Source of the DNA: Bombus terrestris
Lineage: Eukaryota > Arthropoda > Insecta > Hymenoptera > Apidae
Length of the DNA stretch: 64,000 nucleotides
Assembly (NCBI RefSeq): GCF_910591885.1
Contig: NW_025963598.1
Location: 310,001-374,000, forward strand
Reading direction: 5' to 3'
Shown here one piece after another: positions 53,181-63,700 of the stretch. The notes under the pieces are model-generated. The model saw nothing but the letters and a program-made list of their open reading frames with translations, was not told where the DNA came from and ran no database searches. Numbering within the stretch: position 1 is the first letter of the stretch; each line of letters starts with the position of its first letter. A program made the position numbers and the translations under genes.

Positions 53181-55710
53181 CACGTTGTCCCACGTTGTCC
53201 CACGTTGTCCCACGTTGTCCCACGTTGTCCCACGTTGTCCCACGTTGTCCCACGTTGTCCCACGTTGTCCCACGTTGTCCCACGTTGTTCCATGGTTTCC
53301 CACGTTGTCCCACGTTGTCCCACGTTGTCCCACGTTGTCCCACGGTGTCCAACGATGTCCAACGATGTCCAACGGTGTCCCACGTTGTCCCACGTTGTCC
53401 CACGTTGTCCCACGTTGTCCCACGTTGTCCCACGTTGTCCCACGTTGTCCCACGGTGTCCAACGGTGTCCAACGATGTCCCACGTTGTCCCACGTTGTCC
53501 CACGTTGTCCCACGTTGTCCCACGATGTCCCACGTTGTCCCACGTTGTCCCACGTTGTCCCACGTTGTCCCACGGTGTCCAACGATGTCCAACGGTGTCC
53601 AGCGATGTCCAACGGTGTCCCACGTTGTCCCACGTTTTCCCACGTTGTCCCACGTTGTCCCACGGTGTCCAACGATGTCCAACGATGTCCAACGGTGTCC
53701 CACGTTGTCCCACGTTGTTCCATGGTTTCCCACGTTGTCCCACGTTGTCCCACGTTGTCCCACGGTGTCCAACGATGTCCAACGGTGTCCAACGGTGTCC
53801 CACGGTGTCCAACGGTGTCCCACGTTGTCCCACGTTGTCCCACGTTGTCCCACGTTGTCCCACGATGTCCCACGTTGTCCCACGTTGTCCGACGTTGTCC
53901 CACGTTGTCCCACGTTGTCCCACGTTGTCCCACGGTGTCCAACGATGTCCAACGATGTCCAACGGTGTCCCACGTTGTCCCACGTTGTTCCATGGTTTCC
54001 CACGTTGTCCCACGTTGTCCCACGTTGTCCCACGGTGTCCAACGATGTCCAACGGTGTCCAACGGTGTCCAACGGTGTCCAACGGTGTCCCACGTTGTCC
54101 CACTTTGTCCCACGTTGTCCCACGTTGTCCCACGTTGTCCCACGATGTCCCACGTTGTCCCACGTTGTCCCACGTTGTCCCACGATGTCCCACGTTGTCC
54201 CACGTTGTCCCACGTTGTCCCACGTTGTCCCACGATGTCCCACGTTGTCCCACGTTGTCCCACGTTGTCCCACGTTGTCCCACGGTGTCCAACGATGTCC
54301 AACGGTGTCCAACGGTGTCCCACGGTGTCTAACGGTGTCCCACGTTGTCCCACGTTGTCCCACGTTGTCCCACGTTGTCCCACGTTGTCCCACGGTGTCC
54401 AACGATGTCCAACGGTGTCCCACGTTGTCCAACGGTGTCCCACGTTGTCCCACGTTGTCCCACGTTGTCCGACGTTGTCCAACGTTGTCCCACGTTGTCC
54501 CACGTTGTCCCACGGTGTCCAACGATGTCCAACGATGTCCAACGGTGTCCCACGTTGTCCCACGTTGTCCCACGTTGTCCCACGTTGTCCCACGTTGTCC
54601 CACGTTGTCCAACGTTGTCCAACGATGTCCAACGATGTCCAACGGTGTCCCACGTTGTCCCACGTTGTCCCACGTTGTCCCACGTTGTCCCACGTTGTCC
54701 CACGTTGTCCAACGTTGTCCAACGATGTCCAACGGTGTCCCACGTTGTCCCACGTTGTTCCATGGTTTCCCACGTTGTCCCACGTTGTCCCACGTTGTCC
54801 CACGGTGTCCAACGATGTCCAACGGTGTCCCACGTTGTCCCACGTTGTCCCACGTTGTCCCACGTTGTCCCACGTTGTCCCACGTTGTCCCACGTAGTCC
54901 CACGTTGTCCCACGTTGTCCCACGATGTCCCACGTTGTCCCACGTTGTCCCACGTTGTCCCACGTTGTCCCACGGTGTCCAACGGTGTCCAACGGTGTCC
55001 AACGGTGTCCCACGGTGTCCAACGGTGTCCCACGTTGTCCCACGTTGTCCCACGTTGTCCCACGATGTCCCACGTTGTCCCACGTTGTCCCACGTTGTCC
55101 CACGTTGTCCCACGGTGTCCAACGATGTCCAACGGTGTCCAACGGTGTCCCACGGTGTCCAACGGTGTCCCACGTTGTCCCACGTTGTCCCACGTTGTCC
55201 CACGTTGTCCCACGTTGTCCCACGATGTCCCACGTTGTCCGACGTTGTCCCACGTTGTCCCACGTTGTCCCACGTTGTCCCACGTTGTCCCACGTTGTCC
55301 CACGTTGTCCCACGTTGTCCGACGTTGTCCCACGTTGTCCCACGTTGTCCCACGTTGTCCCACGGTGTCCAACGATGTCCAACGATGTCCAACGGTGTCC
55401 CACGTTGTCCCACGTTGTTCCATGGTTTCCCACGTTGTCCCACGTTGTCCCACGATGTCCCACGTTGTCCCACGTTGTCCCACGTTGTCCCACGTTGTCC
55501 CACGGTGTCCAACGATGTCCAACGGTGTCCAACGGTGTCCCACGGTGTCCAACGGTGTCCCACGTTGTCCCACGTTGTCCCACGTTGTCCCACGTTGTCC
55601 CACGTTGTCCCACGTTGTCCCACGATGTCCCACGTTGTCCGACGTTGTCCCACGTTGTCCCACGTTGTCCCACGTTGTCCCACGTTGTCCCACGTTGTCC
55701 CACGTTGTCC
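53181..55710 (+). repeat. Direct duplication D5, left copy (about 2.5 kb)
   Basis: It matches 55781-58310 at a constant 2,600 bp. More than 25 landmark units agree, including very rare ones: CACTTTGTCC at 54101, CACGGTGTCT at 54321, CACGTAGTCC at 54891 and GACG at 53891, 54471, 55241, 55321 and 55641. I found two substitutions: G at 54985 versus A at 57585, and T at 54165 versus G at 56765. The left edge lies in a uniform CACGTTGTCC run and is uncertain by about 100 bp. Confidence 0.95.
53601..53730 (+). repeat. Module A, short core
   Basis: AGCG at 53601, CACGTTTTCC at 53631 and CATGG at 53721 keep the +30/+120 spacing. The CACGTGG marker is absent and a GACG unit follows at 53891 instead. 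Confidence 0.82.
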
Positions 55711-55780
55711 CACGGTGTCCAACGATGTCCACCGGTGTCCAACGGTGTCCCACGGTGTCCAACGGTGTCCCACGTTGTCC

Positions 55781-58310
55781 CACGTTGTCCCACGTTGTCC
55801 CACGTTGTCCCACGTTGTCCCACGTTGTCCCACGTTGTCCCACGTTGTCCCACGTTGTCCCACGTTGTCCCACGTTGTCCCACGTTGTTCCATGGTTTCC
55901 CACGTTGTCCCACGTTGTCCCACGTTGTCCCACGTTGTCCCACGGTGTCCAACGATGTCCAACGATGTCCAACGGTGTCCCACGTTGTCCCACGTTGTCC
56001 CACGTTGTCCCACGTTGTCCCACGTTGTCCCACGTTGTCCCACGTTGTCCCACGGTGTCCAACGGTGTCCAACGATGTCCCACGTTGTCCCACGTTGTCC
56101 CACGTTGTCCCACGTTGTCCCACGATGTCCCACGTTGTCCCACGTTGTCCCACGTTGTCCCACGTTGTCCCACGGTGTCCAACGATGTCCAACGGTGTCC
56201 AGCGATGTCCAACGGTGTCCCACGTTGTCCCACGTTTTCCCACGTTGTCCCACGTTGTCCCACGGTGTCCAACGATGTCCAACGATGTCCAACGGTGTCC
56301 CACGTTGTCCCACGTTGTTCCATGGTTTCCCACGTTGTCCCACGTTGTCCCACGTTGTCCCACGGTGTCCAACGATGTCCAACGGTGTCCAACGGTGTCC
56401 CACGGTGTCCAACGGTGTCCCACGTTGTCCCACGTTGTCCCACGTTGTCCCACGTTGTCCCACGATGTCCCACGTTGTCCCACGTTGTCCGACGTTGTCC
56501 CACGTTGTCCCACGTTGTCCCACGTTGTCCCACGGTGTCCAACGATGTCCAACGATGTCCAACGGTGTCCCACGTTGTCCCACGTTGTTCCATGGTTTCC
56601 CACGTTGTCCCACGTTGTCCCACGTTGTCCCACGGTGTCCAACGATGTCCAACGGTGTCCAACGGTGTCCAACGGTGTCCAACGGTGTCCCACGTTGTCC
56701 CACTTTGTCCCACGTTGTCCCACGTTGTCCCACGTTGTCCCACGATGTCCCACGTTGTCCCACGGTGTCCCACGTTGTCCCACGATGTCCCACGTTGTCC
56801 CACGTTGTCCCACGTTGTCCCACGTTGTCCCACGATGTCCCACGTTGTCCCACGTTGTCCCACGTTGTCCCACGTTGTCCCACGGTGTCCAACGATGTCC
56901 AACGGTGTCCAACGGTGTCCCACGGTGTCTAACGGTGTCCCACGTTGTCCCACGTTGTCCCACGTTGTCCCACGTTGTCCCACGTTGTCCCACGGTGTCC
57001 AACGATGTCCAACGGTGTCCCACGTTGTCCAACGGTGTCCCACGTTGTCCCACGTTGTCCCACGTTGTCCGACGTTGTCCAACGTTGTCCCACGTTGTCC
57101 CACGTTGTCCCACGGTGTCCAACGATGTCCAACGATGTCCAACGGTGTCCCACGTTGTCCCACGTTGTCCCACGTTGTCCCACGTTGTCCCACGTTGTCC
57201 CACGTTGTCCAACGTTGTCCAACGATGTCCAACGATGTCCAACGGTGTCCCACGTTGTCCCACGTTGTCCCACGTTGTCCCACGTTGTCCCACGTTGTCC
57301 CACGTTGTCCAACGTTGTCCAACGATGTCCAACGGTGTCCCACGTTGTCCCACGTTGTTCCATGGTTTCCCACGTTGTCCCACGTTGTCCCACGTTGTCC
57401 CACGGTGTCCAACGATGTCCAACGGTGTCCCACGTTGTCCCACGTTGTCCCACGTTGTCCCACGTTGTCCCACGTTGTCCCACGTTGTCCCACGTAGTCC
57501 CACGTTGTCCCACGTTGTCCCACGATGTCCCACGTTGTCCCACGTTGTCCCACGTTGTCCCACGTTGTCCCACGGTGTCCAACGATGTCCAACGGTGTCC
57601 AACGGTGTCCCACGGTGTCCAACGGTGTCCCACGTTGTCCCACGTTGTCCCACGTTGTCCCACGATGTCCCACGTTGTCCCACGTTGTCCCACGTTGTCC
57701 CACGTTGTCCCACGGTGTCCAACGATGTCCAACGGTGTCCAACGGTGTCCCACGGTGTCCAACGGTGTCCCACGTTGTCCCACGTTGTCCCACGTTGTCC
57801 CACGTTGTCCCACGTTGTCCCACGATGTCCCACGTTGTCCGACGTTGTCCCACGTTGTCCCACGTTGTCCCACGTTGTCCCACGTTGTCCCACGTTGTCC
57901 CACGTTGTCCCACGTTGTCCGACGTTGTCCCACGTTGTCCCACGTTGTCCCACGTTGTCCCACGGTGTCCAACGATGTCCAACGATGTCCAACGGTGTCC
58001 CACGTTGTCCCACGTTGTTCCATGGTTTCCCACGTTGTCCCACGTTGTCCCACGATGTCCCACGTTGTCCCACGTTGTCCCACGTTGTCCCACGTTGTCC
58101 CACGGTGTCCAACGATGTCCAACGGTGTCCAACGGTGTCCCACGGTGTCCAACGGTGTCCCACGTTGTCCCACGTTGTCCCACGTTGTCCCACGTTGTCC
58201 CACGTTGTCCCACGTTGTCCCACGATGTCCCACGTTGTCCGACGTTGTCCCACGTTGTCCCACGTTGTCCCACGTTGTCCCACGTTGTCCCACGTTGTCC
58301 CACGTTGTCC
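55781..58310 (+). repeat. Direct duplication D5, right copy
   Basis: This is the second copy of 53181-55710, separated from it by about 70 bp. Homology ends where the left copy has CACGGTGTCC at 55711 and this copy still has CACGTTGTCC at 58311. Confidence 0.95.
56201..56330 (+). repeat. Module A, short core (second copy of tandem block)
   Basis: Markers at 56201, 56231 and 56321 are exactly 2,600 bp after those at 53601-53721, as part of the large direct duplication. Confidence 0.82.
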
Positions 58311-59600
58311 CACGTTGTCCGACGTTGTCCCACGTTGTCCCACGTTGTCCCACGATGTCCCACGTTGTCCCACGTTGTCCCACGTTGTCCCACGATGTCC
58401 CACGTTGTCCCACGTTGTCCCACGTTGTCCCACGTTGTCCCACGATGTCCCACGTTGTCCCACGTTGTCCCACGTTGTCCCACGTTGTCCCACGGTGTCC
58501 CACGATGTCCAACGGTGTCCAACGGTGTCCCACGGTGTCCAACGGTGTCCCACGTTGTCCCACGTTGTCCCACGTTGTCCCACGTTGTCCCACGTTGTCC
58601 CACGATGTCCCACGTTGTCCCACGTTGTCCGACGTTGTCCCACGTTGTCCCACGTTGTCCCACGTTGTCCCACGGTGTCCAACGATGTCCAACGATGTCC
58701 AACGGTGTCCCACGTTGTCCCACGTTGTTCCATGGTTTCCCACGTTGTCCCACGTTGTCCCACGTTGTCCCACGGTGTCCAACGATGTCCAACGGTGTCC
58801 AACGGTGTCCAACGGTGTCCAACGGTGTCCCACGGTGTCCAACGATGTCCAACGGTGTCCAACGGTGTCCCACGGTGTCCAACGGTGTCCCACGTTGTCC
58901 CACGTTGTCACACGTTGTCCCACGTTGTCCCACGTTGTCCCACGTTGTCCAACGATGTCCAACGGTGTCCCACGTTGTCCCACGTTGTTCCATGGTTTCC
59001 CACGTTGTCCCACGTTGTCCCACGTTGTCCCACGTTGTCCCACGTTGTCCCACGGTGTCCCACGGTGTCCAACGATGTCCAACGGTGTCCCACGTTGTCC
59101 CACGTTGTCCCACGATGTCCCACGTTGTCCCACGTTGTCCCACGTTGTCCCACGTTGTCCCACGTTGTCCCACGTTGTCCCACGTGGTCCCACGTTGTCC
59201 CACGTTGTCCCACGGTGTCCAACGATGTCCAACGGTGTCCCACGTTGTCCAACGGTGTCCCACGTTGTCCCACGTTGTCCCACGTTGTCCCACGTTGTCC
59301 CACGATGTCCCACGTTGTCCCACGTTGTCCCACGTTGTCCCACGTTGTCCCACGTTGTCCCACGGTGTCCAACGATGTCCCACGTTGTCCCACGTTGTCC
59401 CACGTTGTCCCACGTTGTCCCACGATGTCCCACGTTGTCCCACGTTGTCCCACGTTGTCCCACGTTGTCCCACGTTGTCCCACGTTGTCCCACGTTGTCC
59501 CACGTTGTCCCACGTTGTCCCACGTTGTCCCACGTTGTCCCACGTTGTCCCACGTTGTCCCACGTTGTCCCACGTTGTCCCACGTTGTCCCACGTTGTCC

Positions 59601-60690
59601 CACGGTGTCCAACGGTGTCCAACGATGTCCCACGTTGTCCCACGTTGTCCCACGTTGTCCCACGTTGTCCCACGATGTCCCACGTTGTCCCACGTTGTCC
59701 CACGTTGTCCCACGTTGTCCCACGTTGTCCCACGTTGTCCCACGTTGTCCCACGTTGTCCCACGTTGTCCCACGGTGTCCAACGATGTCCAACGGTGTCC
59801 AGCGATGTCCAACGGTGTCCCACGTTGTCCCACGTTTTCCCACGTTGTCCCACGTTGTCCCACGGTGTCCAACGATGTCCAACGATGTCCAACGGTGTCC
59901 CACGTTGTCCCACGTTGTTCCATGGTTTCCCACGTTGTCCCACGTTGTCCCACGTTGTCCCACGGTGTCCAACGATGTCCAACGGTGTCCAACGGTGTCC
60001 AACGGTGTCCAACGGTGTCCCACGTGGTCCCACGTTGTCCCACGTTGTCCCACGATGTCCCACGTTGTCCCACGTTGTCCCACGTTGTCCCTCGTTGTCC
60101 CACGTTGTCCCACGTTGTCCCACGTTGTCCCACGGTGTCCAACGATGTCCAACGGTGTCCAACGGTGTCCCACGGTGTCCAACGGTGTCCCACGTTGTCC
60201 CACGTTGTCCCACGTTGTCCCACGTTGTCCCACGTTGTCCCACGTTGTCCCACGTTGTCCAACGATGTCCAACGGTGTCCCACGTTGTCCCACGTTGTTC
60301 CATGGTTTCCCACGTTGTCCCACGTTGTCCCACGTTGTCCCACGGTGTCCAACGATGTCCAACGGTGTCCAACGGTGTCCAACGGTGTCCAACGGTGTCC
60401 CACGTTGGCCCACGTTGTCCCACGTTGTCCCACGGTGTCCAGCGATGTCCAACGGTGTCCCACGTTGTCCCACGTTGTCCCACGTTGTCCCACGTTGTCC
60501 CACGTTGTCCCACGATGTCCCACGTTGTACCACGTTGTCCCACGTTGTCCCACGTTGTCCCACGTTGTCCCACGTTGTCCCACGTTGTCCCACGTTGTCC
60601 CACGTTGTCCCACGTTGTCCCACGTTGTCCCACGTTGTCCCACGTTGTCCCACGTTGTCCCACGTTGTCCCACGTTGTCCCACGTTGTCC
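59601..60690 (+). repeat. Right-end block D6, left copy
   Basis: It matches 62581-63680 at 2,970-2,990 bp. The pair CACGTTGGCC (60401) and CACGTTGTAC (60521) marks it; CACGTTGTAC occurs only here and at 63491. A run of 16 CACGTTGTCC at 60531-60690 is 18 units long in the other copy. Confidence 0.9.
59801..60030 (+). repeat. Module A, distal half with 100-bp deletion
   Basis: AGCG is at 59801, CACGTTTTCC at 59831, CATGG at 59921 and CACGTGG at 60021. The last interval is 100 bp shorter than in full copies, a loss of exactly ten units, so CACGTGG sits at +220. Confidence 0.85.
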
Positions 60691-62580
60691 CACGTTTTCC
60701 CACGTTGTCCCACGTTGTCCCACGGTGTCCAACGATGTCCAACGGTGTCCCACGTTGTCCAACGGTGTCCCACGTTGTCCCACGTTGTCCCACGTTGTCC
60801 CACGTTGTCCCACGTTGTCCCACGTTGTCCCACGTTGTCCCACGTTGTCCCACGTTGTCCCACGGTGTCCAACGATGTCCAACGGTGTCCAACGGTGTCC
60901 CACGGTGTCCAACGGTGTCCCACGTTGTCCCACGTTGTCCCACGTTGTCCCACGTTGTCCCACGTTGTCCCACGTTGTCCCACGTTGTCCAACGATGTCC
61001 AACGGTGTCCCACGTTGTCCCACGTTGTTCCATGGTTTCCCACGTTGTCCCACGTTGTCCCACGTTGTCCCACGGTGTCCAACGATGTCCAACGGTGTCC
61101 AACGGTGTCCAACGGTGTCCAACGGTGTCCCACGTTGTCCCACGTTGTCCCACGTTGTCCCACGGTGTCCAACGATGTCCAACTGTGTCCCACGTTGTCC
61201 CACGTTGTCCCACGTTGTCCCACGATGTCCCACGTTGTCCCACGTTGTCCCACGTTGTCCCACGTTGTCCCACGTTGTCCCACGGTGTCCAACGATGTCC
61301 AACGGTGTCCAACGGTGTCCCACGGTGTCCAACGGTGTCCCACGTTGTCCCACGTTGTCCCACGTTGTCCCACGTTGTCCCACGTTGTCCCACGATGTCC
61401 CACGTTGTCCGACGTTGTCCCACGTTGTCCCACGTTGTCCCACGTTGTCCCACGTTGTCCCACGTTGTCCCACGTTGTCCCACGTTGTCCGACGTTGTCC
61501 CACGTTGTCCCACGTTGTCCCACGTTGTCCCACGGTGTCCAACGATGTCCAACGATGTCCAACGGTGTCCCACGTTGTCCCACGTTGTTCCATGGTTTCC
61601 CACGTTGTCCCACGTTGTCCCACGTTGTCCCACGGTGTCCAACGATGTCCAACGGTGTCCAACGGTGTCCAACGGTGTCCAACGGTGTCCCACGTTGTCC
61701 CACGTTGTCCCACGTTGTCCCACGTTGTCCCACGATGTCCCACGTTGTCCCACGTTGTCCCACGTTGTCCCACGATGTCCCACGTTGTCCCACGTTGTCC
61801 CACGTTGTCCCACGTTGTCCCACGATGTCCCACGTTGTCCCACGTTGTCCCACGTTGTCCCACGTTGTCCCACGGTGTCCAACGATGTCCAACGGTGTCC
61901 AACGGTGTCCCACGGTGTCCAACGGTGTCCCACGTTGTCCCACGTTGTCCCACGTTGTCCCACGTTGTCCCACGTTGTCCCACGATGTCCCACGTTGTCC
62001 CACGTTGTCCGACGTTGTCCCACGTTGTCCCACGTTGTCCCACGTTGTCCCACGGTGTCCAACGATGTCCAACGATGTCCAACGGTGTCCCACGTTGTCC
62101 AACGTTGTTCCATGGTTTCCCACGTTGTCCCACGTTGTCCCACGTTGTCCCACGGTGTCCAACGATGTCCAACGGTGTCCAACGGTGTCCAACGGTGTCC
62201 AACGGTGTCCCACGGTGTCCAACGATGTCCAACGGTGTCCCACGTTGTCCCACGTTGTCCCACGATGTCCCACGTTGTCCCACGTTGTCCCACGTTGTCC
62301 CACGTTGTCCCACGTTGTCCCACGTTGTCCCACGTTGTCCCACGTTGTCCCACGTTGTCCCACGGTGTCCAACGATGTCCAACGGTGTCCCACGTTGTCC
62401 AACGGTGTCCCACGTTGTCCCACGTTGTCCCACGTTGTCCCACGTTGTCCCACGATGTCCCACGTTGTCCCACGTTGTCCCACGTTGTCCCACGTTGTCC
62501 CACGTTGTCCCACGGTGTCCAACGATGTCCCACGTTGTCCCACGTTGTCCCACGTTGTCCCACGTTGTCCCACGTTGTCC

Positions 62581-63700
62581 CACGGTGTCCAACGGTGTCC
62601 AACGATGTCCCACGTTGTCCCACGTTGTCCCACGTTGTCCTACGTTGTCCCACGATGTCCCACGTTGTCCCACGTTGTCCCACGTTGTCCCACGTTGTCC
62701 CACGTTGTCCCACGTTGTCCCACGTTGTCCCACGTTGTCCCACGGTGTCCAACGATGTCCAACGGTGTCCAGCGATGTCCAACGGTGTCCCACGTTGTCC
62801 CACGTTTTCCCACGTTGTCCCACGTTGTCCCACGGTGTCCAACGATGTCCAACGATGTCCAACGGTGTCCCACGTTGTCCCACGTTGTTCCATGGTTTCC
62901 CACGTTGTCCCACGTTGTCCCACGTTGTCCCACGGTGTCCAACGATGTCCAACGGTGTCCAACGGTGTCCAACGGTGTCCAACGGTGTCCCACGTGGTCC
63001 CACGTTGTCCCACGTTGTCCCACGATGTCCCACGTTGTCCCACGTTGTCCCACGTTGTCCCACGTTGTCCCACGTTGTCCCACGTTGTCCCACGTTGTCC
63101 CACGGTGTCCAACGATGTCCAACGGTGTCCAACGGTGTCCCACGGTGTCCAACGGTGTCCCACGTTGTCCCACGTTGTCCCACGTTGTCCCACGTTGTCC
63201 CACGTTGTCCCACGTTGTCCCACGTTGTCCAACGATGTCCAACGGTGTCCCACGTTGTCCCACGTTGTTCCATGGTTTCCCACGTTGTCCCACGTTGTCC
63301 CACGTTGTCCCACGGTGTCCAACGATGTCCAACGGTGTCCAACGGTGTCCAACGGTGTCCAACGGTGTCCCACGTTGGCCCACGTTGTCCCACGTTGTCC
63401 CACGGTGTCCAACGATGTCCAACGGTGTCCCACGTTGTCCCACGTTGTCCCACGTTGTCCCACGTTGTCCCACGTTGTCCCACGATGTCCCACGTTGTAC
63501 CACGTTGTCCCACGTTGTCCCACGTTGTCCCACGTTGTCCCACGTTGTCCCACGTTGTCCCACGTTGTCCCACGTTGTCCCACGTTGTCCCACGTTGTCC
63601 CACGTTGTCCCACGTTGTCCCACGTTGTCCCACGTTGTCCCACGTTGTCCCACGTTGTCCCACGTTGTCCCACGTTGTCCCACGTTTTCCCACGTTGTCC
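62581..63700 (+). repeat. Right-end block D6, right copy
   Basis: This is the second copy of 59601-60690, with CACGTTGGCC at 63371, CACGTTGTAC at 63491 and CACGTTTTCC at 63681. Unit 63411 is AACGATGTCC where the left copy has AGCGATGTCC at 60441. Confidence 0.9.
62771..63000 (+). repeat. Module A, distal half with the same 100-bp deletion
   Basis: AGCG is at 62771, CACGTTTTCC at 62801, CATGG at 62891 and CACGTGG at 62991. It shares the +220 deletion form with the copy 2,970 bp upstream, so the deletion preceded that duplication. Confidence 0.85.

Larger units (their letters stand above)
3461..63000. other. CACGTG (E-box/G-box type) hexamers in about 45 CACGTGGTCC units
   Basis: A T-to-G change at unit position 6 gives the palindrome CACGTG, the core recognised by many bHLH and plant bZIP factors. 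Examples start at 3461, 4601, 4841, 8431, 10291, 11411, 11651, 12241, 14841, 17451, 19401, 20521, 23341, 25901, 28681, 31331, 34101, 36901, 39571, 41501, 45141, 47041, 50531, 51601, 59181 and 62991. Most lie at fixed positions of higher-order modules, so they probably multiplied as passengers. No binding is shown. Confidence 0.6.
201..63280 (+). repeat. CATGG marker pair (CACGTTGTTC + CATGGTTTCC), about 90 dispersed copies
   Basis: Two adjacent variant units always travel together: the first has T at position 9, the second has T at positions 3 and 7 with G at 5. The second unit starts at, for example, 211, 911, 1041, 1641, 2331, 2861, 3271, 3811, 4361, 5921, 7031, 7521, 8621, 9161, 9691, 10641, 11171, 12651, 13601, 14101, 14641, 16211, 16711, 17251, 18011, 21681, 22111, 22601, 23141, 29941, 33621, 38341, 40771, 42121, 46831, 53291, 55891, 59921, 61031, 62891 and 63271. 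The pair creates an NcoI-type CCATGG across the unit boundary. Three linked substitutions repeated unchanged point to a single origin followed by amplification. It usually follows AACGATGTCC, AACGGTGTCC, CACGTTGTCC and precedes three or more CACGTTGTCC. It is the most useful landmark for higher-order structure, averaging roughly one per 0.7 kb. Confidence 0.95.

Noticed and set aside
5..56932. A + strand reading frame of nearly 19,000 codons (and others over 10,000 on both strands)
   Set aside because: All six frames are similarly open because the unit has no stop in any rotation. Variable positions 1 and 5 fall on every codon position in turn, so there is no codon-level constraint. There is no promoter, start context, splice structure or end of domain, and unit length is not a multiple of 3 as in true repeat proteins.
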